Of a stretch of DNA of 10,796 nucleotides, positions 1-5,418 are shown piece after piece (the stretch's first letter is position 1; the number at the start of each line of letters is the position of its first letter). The stretch covers positions 1 through 10,796 of the forward strand of contig JBAPTR010000223.1 of assembly GCA_049282265.1 (NCBI GenBank). Reading direction: 5' to 3'. The position numbers and the translations under genes are program-made. The notes below the pieces were generated by a model that did not search any database, was not told where the DNA came from, and saw only the letters and a list, made by a program, of their open reading frames with translations. The DNA is from CAYUCJ01 sp049282265. Its GTDB lineage: Bacteria; Desulfobacterota; DSM-4660; Desulfatiglandales; Desulfatiglandaceae.

Positions 1-49
1 TTAAAGAACTCGGTATCACCCGAAATGGAATGCAAGGAGAAACATCATC

Positions 50-631
50 ATGCCGCTCGCGTTTGAATCACTAAGCCATGGCAGGATCGCTTTCGGTTTT
101 TTCAATATCGAAAGTGATATGTTGCTGCTTGAAAAATATTTCTTTTTTGCAGATAATTTTTGCAAGAGTGTAGAGAAAATTATCAATTCTTCTAAGGATG
201 GTTCGGAGTCCCGGTGTCAGGTCTGGTATATCGCAAAAAGAGAAGACATTGGCGACTTCATGGGCGCCATGGATGGTATACGTTTCATTGGGTTTATGGG
301 AGAGTTGTATAGAAAATTTCCATTCCCGGTCCTTCCCGGTGATTTTAAACAAAAACCGGAGGGATGGCGGACACAGCCGGAGATCGAAAAGATTATCGAG
401 AAATATGGTAAGATAAAACAGATCCCTTTCCGAGTTGATCGAGCGGGGGAATATATTCAAATTGGCGAATATTTTTTTAGTACAAATGTTTTCAAGGAGC
501 TAATTCAGTATGTGTGGGAGGGAGGCTACCCAAAATGGCGTAATGGAGAGAGGCCGGAATACGTTATCCACATGAAGGATTGGATTGGGGAAAATGAAAT
601 TCCTCTCTTAAAAGGCCTATATTTGGTATGA
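50..631 (+). CDS. Hypothetical protein, 193 aa
   Basis: I do not recognise the family with confidence, so I assign no function. The ATG at 50 is preceded by a good ribosome binding site (AAGGAGA at 34-40, 9 nt spacing). The product looks soluble: no signal peptide or membrane segment, many aromatic residues, an aromatic run near residues 30-33 (YFFF), and a Gly/Pro/Trp-rich C-terminal part. The reading frame is clean and codon use looks protein-like. The stop TGA (629-631) is the first triplet of an IS200-type end palindrome, so the native C-terminus may have been longer and the present last residues and stop may come from the insertion. The 49 bases upstream hold no recognisable gene; two short open frames there could be the tail of a gene outside the window. 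Confidence 0.7.
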   Translation: MPLAFESLSHGRIAFGFFNIESDMLLLEKYFFFADNFCKSVEKIINSSKDGSESRCQVWYIAKREDIGDFMGAMDGIRFIGFMGELYRKFPFPVLPGDFKQKPEGWRTQPEIEKIIEKYGKIKQIPFRVDRAGEYIQIGEYFFSTNVFKELIQYVWEGGYPKWRNGERPEYVIHMKDWIGENEIPLLKGLYLV

Positions 632-681
632 AAGCCCCTCTAAAGTGAACCGCTCAAAATTCACAGAAAGAGAGGCTTTCA
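629..681 (+). mobile_element. Left-end palindrome of an IS200/IS605-like element
   Basis: An imperfect inverted repeat has outer arms TGAAAGCCCCTCT (629-641) and AGAGAGGCTTTCA (669-681), pairing at 12 of 13 positions. Inner arms GTGAA and TTCAC flank a short loop. It sits directly before the start codon of a tnpA fragment, where IS200/IS605 elements carry the subterminal hairpin recognised by the Y1 transposase. It could also act as a transcription barrier. No matching right end is present in the window. Confidence 0.65.
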
Positions 682-729
682 ATGAACAATGAACAGAGTT
701 TAAGCCATACAAAGTGGGAATGCGATTAA
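682..729 (+). pseudogene. tnpA: IS200/IS605 family TnpA, N-terminal remnant (about 14 codons)
   Basis: From the ATG at 682 the frame reads MNNEQSLSHTKWEC and then D-stop. The string S-L-S-H-T-K-W-E-C is characteristic of the N-terminus of IS200-like Y1 transposases, where it is normally followed by K-Y-H-V-V-F. Here the match ends at the Cys codon (721-723), where sequence from an IS4 transposase on the opposite strand begins. The catalytic HUH and Tyr residues are absent, so this is a non-functional stub. It is too short for a standard ORF call; recognition rests on the short motif plus the palindrome just upstream. Confidence 0.7.
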
Positions 730-936
730 TGCTGTCCAAATCTGGATGAAAAGAGCATTTTCACTGGTGCCGACAAAGATCTTGGCCTTCAGGTTTTGTT
801 TCAAGGCTTTGAAAAACAGCTCGATCTGCCAGCGTTCCTTGTAGATCGCCGAAATTGTGGTTGCCCCAAATTCAAGATGGTTGGTTAAAAGAACAATTTG
901 GCGATTTTGCTCTTTGTCCGGAAATAATTTCCTCAT
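724..936 (-). pseudogene. IS4-family (DDE) transposase, C-terminal remnant
   Basis: The - strand frame starting near 936 encodes the end of an IS4-type DDE transposase. It contains LTNHLEFGATTISAIYKERW, then IELFFKALKQNLK, then FVGTSENA and IQIWTALIA. The family Y-(2)-R-(3)-E-(6)-K signature is intact at residues 32, 35, 39 and 46 of this frame; the Glu is the third acid of the DDE triad. The two Asp residues and the N-terminal part of the protein are missing. The last residues of the open frame (after WTALIA) come from reading backwards through the IS200 fragment, so the junction is at 721-726. A stop lies a few codons upstream of the ATG in the same frame. The fragment ends shortly before the ribosome binding site of the next gene. 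Confidence 0.85.
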
Positions 937-953
937 CCATTGTTTCGCAATTC

Positions 954-959
954 AAGGAG
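954..959 (+). promoter_or_regulatory. Ribosome binding site fixing the start of the molybdopterin oxidoreductase
   Basis: AAGGAG lies 7 nt before the ATG at 967. This supports 967 rather than the further-upstream ATG at 940, which falls at the edge of the transposase remnant. I see no convincing promoter in the roughly 30 bases between that remnant and the gene. Confidence 0.75.
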
Positions 960-966
960 TGATTCC

Positions 967-3147
967 ATGAAGAACATTGATTCCCTTCTGTCGGATGATT
1001 TGATCAAAGCCAAGATTCCTGGTGAAACCAGCGGGATCGAAATTAAAAAAACCATCTGTTCCATCTGCAATCCAACGACCCATTGCGGTATCGATGCCTA
1101 TGTGAGAAACGGGACGGTTATCAAAGTTGAGGGAAGCCTGAACCATCCCCATAACGAAGGTACACTTTGCTGCAAAGGCGCGGCCAGCCGACAATACATC
1201 TATCACCCCGAGCGGATCAAAGCGCCGCTCAGGAAAAAGGGTGATGGGAAATCGGGCCTGTTTGAAGCTATCGATTGGGACAGCGCCCTTGATGACATCG
1301 CTTCGCGCCTGCAAAAAATCAAGGTGGATTCAGGTCCCGAGGCAGTGGTCTTTTTTGCAGGATATTCCAAATGGATGCGGCCTTTTTTGCAGCGCCTGGC
1401 GCATTTATTCGGCACCCCAAACTACTGTTCCGAATCGAGCACCTGTTTTTTTGCAACTCTGATTGCAAGTATGCTGACCTATGGGGATATGGGCGGTCCC
1501 GACGTCGAACACGCCAGGTGTTTGATGATGTGGAGTGCCAATCCCATGCACTCTGAAACACCAGATGCCCGCCACCTGATGGATGCCAAGCAAAATGGCA
1601 TGAAAATCATCGAAGTCGGCCCCTTTCTCACCCCCATGTCGCGTCTTGCCGACCTGCACCTTCGCCTCAGGCCCGGCACCAGTGGAGCCCTGGCATTGGG
1701 CATGGCCAACATCATTATACAGGAGAACTTGCACGACCTGGCGTTTGTGAGCAAGTGGTCATACGGATTCGATGCGTTCAAAACTTATGCCGCCGAATTT
1801 ACCCCTTCGGTCACTAGCCAGATCACCAATGTACCGGCCGGGTTAATCATCAAAGCCGCCCGCCTATATGCGACGACCAAGCCGGCGGCCATGTACAACG
1901 GCGCTTCGGCAACGGTTCACCATACCAATGGAGTGCAAAATCATCGGGCGATTGTCACCCTGATCGGCCTTACCGGGAATTTCGACTGCAAAGGCGGCAA
2001 CAAGGTTATTTCTCCTTCATATTGCCATGTGCCCGCAGGTTTTGTTACCCGAGAAGCTGAGTTTGAACACCCCTGCCCCTGGGACGGCATGGCGCCGCGA
2101 GCAGGACATGATCGTTTTCCCATATGGAGCGCCGTCGTCAACGAGGCCCAGGCCATGCATGTCCCGACGCAGATCGATACAGGCGTTCCCTACCCGATCC
2201 GCGCCATGGTGGCCTTCGGATTGAATTACCGGATGTGGCCCGGATCCGATCATATGCAGGCCAGTCTTAAAAAGCTTGATTTTCTGGTTGATGTTGATCT
2301 TTTTCTGACCGATTCGGCGAAACTCGCTGATATTGTACTGCCGGCTGCCAGTTCCTTCGAAAGAAGCGAAATGAAAATCTGGCCGGAACGGTATGCTATG
2401 TGGACCCAGCCTGTCATTGCCCCCATCGGTCAATCCCGCTCCGATATTGATATTATCTGTGATTTGGCCGATCGATTAAACCTTAACGACCCATTGCTGT
2501 CCCAAGGCCATGAGGCCTGTATGGATTGGATCATGGCGCCGATCGGCTTAAAAATGGCAGAGTTGAAAGTATCGCCCCAAGGCCGGTTCATTGAAAACCA
2601 ACCCCTAACACCCTACCTGAAATATGAAAAGGATGGTTTTGCCACACCCACCGGGAAGATGGAATTCACCTCATCCCTCCTGGCCGAAGCAGGCCTGGAT
2701 CCATTGCCCAGATACATGGAACCGGCGATCAGCCCGGTTTCCACCCCGCACATCGCTGAAAAATACCCGCTTGTCTTAACCACAGGCGCCCGTCTTCCCA
2801 TGTTCATACATTCACGCACGTTCCGCCTTCCGTGGAATCGAATGATCAGACCGGATCCAAAGCTGGATCTGAATCCCCTTGACGCTCGGAGTAGACAGAT
2901 AAGCCATAATGACTGGGTGCAATTGGAGACGCCCAGGGCATCGATCAAGGTGAGGGCCAATATTACGGAAATTACGCCACCCGGAGTTGTGAACATGTAC
3001 CATGCTTTTCCGGGGGCGGATGTCAACTTGCTCATAGAACCGGATTACCTGGACCCGATTTCAGGGTATCCGGGATTTAAGTCTTTGCTTTGTCAAATCA
3101 ACAAGACGGATAATATAGACAAGGAGTGTTTATGCGGACACAACTAG
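967..3147 (+). CDS. Molybdopterin oxidoreductase, DMSO reductase superfamily (catalytic subunit)
   Basis: A catalytic subunit of 726 residues that should bind a bis-MGD molybdenum or tungsten cofactor and one [4Fe-4S] cluster. The N-terminal iron-sulfur domain (about residues 28-80) holds C31, C34, C40 and C68/C69. The C34-C40 gap is five residues, wider than the usual CxxCxxxC. The central molybdopterin domain runs from about 82 to 550. C160, in ESSTCFF, sits where acetylene hydratase and polysulfide/thiosulfate reductases carry the metal-ligating Cys. A C-terminal dinucleotide-binding domain spans about 600-715 (YPLVLTTGAR onward). No twin-arginine signal is present, so the enzyme is predicted to be cytoplasmic, unlike exported DMSO, thiosulfate or polysulfide reductases. 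It overlaps the ferredoxin-subunit gene by 16 nt, implying translational coupling and a complex. The substrate cannot be read from sequence. Confidence 0.9.
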   Translation: MKNIDSLLSDDLIKAKIPGETSGIEIKKTICSICNPTTHCGIDAYVRNGTVIKVEGSLNHPHNEGTLCCKGAASRQYIYHPERIKAPLRKKGDGKSGLFEAIDWDSALDDIASRLQKIKVDSGPEAVVFFAGYSKWMRPFLQRLAHLFGTPNYCSESSTCFFATLIASMLTYGDMGGPDVEHARCLMMWSANPMHSETPDARHLMDAKQNGMKIIEVGPFLTPMSRLADLHLRLRPGTSGALALGMANIIIQENLHDLAFVSKWSYGFDAFKTYAAEFTPSVTSQITNVPAGLIIKAARLYATTKPAAMYNGASATVHHTNGVQNHRAIVTLIGLTGNFDCKGGNKVISPSYCHVPAGFVTREAEFEHPCPWDGMAPRAGHDRFPIWSAVVNEAQAMHVPTQIDTGVPYPIRAMVAFGLNYRMWPGSDHMQASLKKLDFLVDVDLFLTDSAKLADIVLPAASSFERSEMKIWPERYAMWTQPVIAPIGQSRSDIDIICDLADRLNLNDPLLSQGHEACMDWIMAPIGLKMAELKVSPQGRFIENQPLTPYLKYEKDGFATPTGKMEFTSSLLAEAGLDPLPRYMEPAISPVSTPHIAEKYPLVLTTGARLPMFIHSRTFRLPWNRMIRPDPKLDLNPLDARSRQISHNDWVQLETPRASIKVRANITEITPPGVVNMYHAFPGADVNLLIEPDYLDPISGYPGFKSLLCQINKTDNIDKECLCGHN

Positions 3148-3638
3148 CTTTTTCATTTGACGCGTCGCGCTGCTCCGGCTGCTATGCCTGTGTAGTTGCC
3201 TGCCAGGACCAGAACGATTCCGATATCGCTTTCCGAAGAGTAGTGCCTTGCGAACAGGGCCACTATGAGCATGCCTTGATATCCTTCTTTTCCCTGGCCT
3301 GTTTTCACTGCGGCGACGCCCCCTGCGTCATGGTTTGCCCGACGGGCGCGCTGTTTCGGGATGAAAACAATGGTATCGTCCATTTGAATCGTGATATCTG
3401 CGTTGGATGTCATAGCTGTATATTGGCCTGTCCTTTTGGCGCGCCCCACTTCAGTGCCGATGGGAAGATGGTCAAATGTGATCTGTGCTACATGCGCATC
3501 AATCACGGCATGGCACCGGCGTGTGTCAGGGCTTGTCCCACCCGGGCGCTTGGTTTCGGGACGACGGAAGAGATAGGCGCCGAAAAGGCCGGCAAGGCCG
3601 GCCAGTTGCTGATCAAGCATGTGTTACCGGGCAACTAA
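3132..3638 (+). CDS. Ferredoxin-type electron transfer subunit with four [4Fe-4S] motifs (DmsB/PhsB-like)
   Basis: A 168-residue DmsB/PhsB/NrfC-type subunit that would pass electrons between the molybdopterin subunit and another partner. All sixteen ligands of four [4Fe-4S] clusters are visible: C14/17/20/24, C57/60/65/69, C90/93/96/100 and C116/119/131/135. The second and fourth groups show the usual expanded spacings (CxxCx4CxxxC and CxxCx11CxxxC). I chose the ATG at 3132 because AAGGAG (3121-3126) lies 5 nt upstream; a GTG at 3126 is in frame but overlaps that site. The start lies inside the end of the preceding gene. No DmsC/NrfD-type membrane anchor follows, so the electron partner is more likely the flavoprotein encoded downstream. 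Confidence 0.9.
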   Translation: MRTQLAFSFDASRCSGCYACVVACQDQNDSDIAFRRVVPCEQGHYEHALISFFSLACFHCGDAPCVMVCPTGALFRDENNGIVHLNRDICVGCHSCILACPFGAPHFSADGKMVKCDLCYMRINHGMAPACVRACPTRALGFGTTEEIGAEKAGKAGQLLIKHVLPGN

Positions 3639-3728
3639 ACCCTATGATGAAAGACTGTGGAAAGGGTTTGAAGGTTTGAATGGTATGTATTGTTTACAAG
3701 GCCCTATGAAAACATAGCTGTGTTTTTG

Positions 3729-3833
3729 TCCTGCCCTCTGTGTCAGAGTCTGCCCACCCGGGCCCTGACTTTCGGCAGCGCCGAAGCAGTCGCCGATCAA
3801 AAGGACGCCACTGCCTGTGTCCAGCCCAGCTAA
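3729..3833 (+). pseudogene. C-terminal remnant of a second ferredoxin-type subunit, frameshifted
   Basis: The bases encode PALCVRVCP and, after a one-base shift near 3754-3758, TRALTFGSAEAVADQKDA and onward to a TAA at 3831. This parallels the end of the intact subunit upstream (APACVRACPTRALGFG). Against that gene one C is missing from the run before the ACCCGGGC block. The two copies differ at many positions, so this is a diverged paralogue, not a fresh duplication. Nothing upstream of about 3729 resembles the missing three cluster motifs, and 3639-3728 shows no gene. The remnant ends 3 nt before the flavoprotein start, suggesting an ancestral ferredoxin-flavoprotein gene pair. Confidence 0.7.
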
Positions 3834-3836
3834 CCC

Positions 3837-4988
3837 ATGAAAAAAGAAGCACCTATCGTCATCCTGGGCAACGGAGGCGCAGCCTGCCATGCCGTCATGG
3901 CCGTGCGTGGCGCGGGCTACGCGGGCGCCGTCCACATGATTTCCGATCGGAAAGAGGCTGCTTTCAACCCCATGCTGGGGCCGTACTATTTAAAAGGCCG
4001 CATTGGATGGGAACAATGCTTTCCTTTTGGTCGGGATTTTTATGGGCGGTATGACATCGAATGCCATTTCGGAAGTCCGGTGGAATTTCTGGATGCCGCC
4101 AACCGCACAGTGCGCTGCGTCGACGGGAGTACATGGGCGTACCAGCGCTGTCTGGCTGCCACCGGGGCCACACCCTCCATCCCGCCGGTGCCGGGTCTGA
4201 GGGAATCCTCCCGGGCCTTTGCTGTACGCTCCTCCGCAAGCATTTTGCGACTGAAGGATGCCATCGCCGGAGCAGGCGAGCTGGTGGTTCTGGGGGCGTC
4301 CCTGGTCGGTCTCAAGCTGGCCGAGATCATGAGCGCGCAGCAGGCCGAAGTTCTGCTGGTGGACGTCACTGATCAGGTGATGCCCGGGGGCGCCCATCCC
4401 ATTACGGCGGCTTATTTGCAGTAGTACCTGGAACAGCACGGCGTCTCAGTGCGCCTGGGTTGCTCGCTGGAAGGCCTGGAAGAAGAGAGGGGCCGGGTGT
4501 GTTGTTTTTTCCCGCAAAGCATCACCGAGAGGGCCGATTTCGTTGCCGTCTGTACCGCAATTCGACCTAATATCGCGTTTATCGACAGGGACCAAGTGGC
4601 CACCGACGCGGCCATTCTCATCGACGCCCACTCCCGCACCAGTGCCGAAGGATTATATGCGGCCGGTGACTGCGCCCAGGGAATCAATCCGTTGTCTCAC
4701 GTCCACGAATGGCTAGGGACCTGGGCGAATGCCTGCTACCAGGGCAGAGCCGCAGGAAGGCACATGGCCGGGAACCCCTCCGCCTACCCTGGCAATCCGC
4801 GCCGGCATGTCAGCCCTTTCTACGACTGGACCTATGTACAGATCGGTGATGCCTGCCGGCAAGGGAAAAGGATTCGCGTAGAGACTTCCGGAACACCCTT
4901 CAAAGGAGGTTTTCGACTGCTGGTGTACGAAGGTGATAGGCTTATTGGCGCAAACCTAATCAACGATATCGAGAACATTGACGCTTGA
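3837..4988 (+). pseudogene. FAD/NAD(P)-dependent oxidoreductase interrupted by one in-frame TAG
   Basis: A pyridine nucleotide-disulfide oxidoreductase-type flavoprotein (NADH:rubredoxin or nitrite-reductase NirB N-domain style) of 383 codons. Visible motifs are the FAD Rossmann loop GNGGAA (residues 11-16), the LAATGATP strand (106-113), the NAD(P) Rossmann loop GASLVG (153-158), an AIRPN motif, and the C-terminal FAD motif EGLYAAGDCA (about 271-280). Codon 196 (4422-4424) is TAG, directly after a CAG, and the frame continues on both sides without a gap: YLQ, stop, YLEQHGVSV. The likely ancestral codon is Gln CAG. The start has no Shine-Dalgarno; it lies 3 nt after the stop of the broken ferredoxin, so it probably relied on coupling. 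It would link the molybdopterin-ferredoxin pair to NAD(P)H. Alternatives to a nonsense mutation are amber suppression or recoding, or a sequencing error. Confidence 0.85.
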
Positions 4989-5116
4989 AAAAGATCCATC
5001 CGAGGTGTCACAGATATCTGTCATCTCATGGCTTTGGAGCCAATCTAAGCCTGCCCCGACAGGCTCGCCCGACGGGCTGGTGCCACACCGAATGTGCTGC
5101 AGCAGGGTAGGAATGT
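4989..5116. other. Intergenic segment after the redox cluster, no gene recognised
   Basis: No coding sequence is supported here. A small inverted repeat, AGCCTG (5048-5053) with CAGGCT (5060-5065), is followed by GCCCG-a-CGGGC (5067-5077). Both are GC-rich and short and there is no T tract, so I do not call a terminator. Confidence 0.4.
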
Positions 5117-5274
5117 AATGTCTTTATTGATGACAATGCCGCGAAAGAAGTTCTTTCCGACAAAGGGCAGTGTGAAAATGGCTTGTGTCAAAGAGCGAAC
5201 ACTGTGACCGTGGCGTTTTTGAACACCGCAGCGGTGCATCAGTGAACCGATATGAAAATCGAAAGTTGAGTTAA
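5117..5274 (-). pseudogene. Transposase N-terminal remnant (IS4-like group, tentative)
   Basis: On the - strand, an open frame from a stop near 5275 down to about 5117 reads STFDFHIGSL, then MHRCGVQKRHGHSVRSLTQA, then IFTLPFVGKNFFRGIVINKD. I associate this pattern (RCGV, SVRSL, FTLPFVGKNFFRGIV) with the N-terminus of DDE transposases common in Desulfobacterota, but this is from memory. After INKD the sequence becomes low-quality and the resemblance stops, so most of the protein, including the catalytic core, is absent. The annotated part could start upstream of the first ATG (5239). If correct, the hairpins at 5293-5347 would lie in the upstream end of this element. Confidence 0.5.
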
Positions 5275-5292
5275 CCGGCTATTTGGTTGTTC

Positions 5293-5311
5293 TCGGCGGC
5301 TACACCGCCGA
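5293..5311. repeat. Perfect 7-bp stem hairpin
   Basis: TCGGCGG (5293-5299) and CCGCCGA (5305-5311) pair perfectly around the loop CTACA. The 3' arm shares its last base with the next, larger hairpin. There is no T tract on either side, so it is not a simple intrinsic terminator. Confidence 0.7.
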
Positions 5312-5347
5312 TAATCGCGGTGCTGACTTCGTCAACACCGCGATTAT
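5311..5347. repeat. Long perfect hairpin, 12-bp outer and 4-bp inner stem
   Basis: ATAATCGCGGTG (5311-5322) pairs perfectly with CACCGCGATTAT (5336-5347). Inside, TGAC and GTCA pair around TTC after single unpaired bases. Near-perfect dyads of this length are rarely random. It could be a transposon-end structure, a bidirectional transcription barrier between the converging flavoprotein and aminotransferase genes, or part of a small structured RNA; sequence alone does not decide. Confidence 0.8.
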
Positions 5348-5363
5348 AGACCGCGGTTGTTAT

Positions 5364-5389
5364 AGCCCGTGATTAAAAACGGGCTTTTT
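5364..5389 (+). terminator. Rho-independent terminator, + strand
   Basis: AGCCCGT (5364-5370) and ACGGGCT (5379-5385) form a 7-bp stem with an 8-nt loop followed by a run of five T. This is a standard intrinsic terminator for transcripts moving rightward, presumably the redox cluster, although it lies about 375 bp beyond the last codon of the flavoprotein. Read leftward it has no T tract, so it would stop the aminotransferase transcript less well. Confidence 0.75.
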
Positions 5390-5418
5390 CAAGACCGACA
5401 GGGTTATTTTCAGCCGGA

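Noticed and set aside
3640..3709. Direct repeat CCCTATGA at 3640-3647 and 3702-3709
   Set aside because: Eight bases is too short to support a duplication or target-site claim, and the flanks differ.
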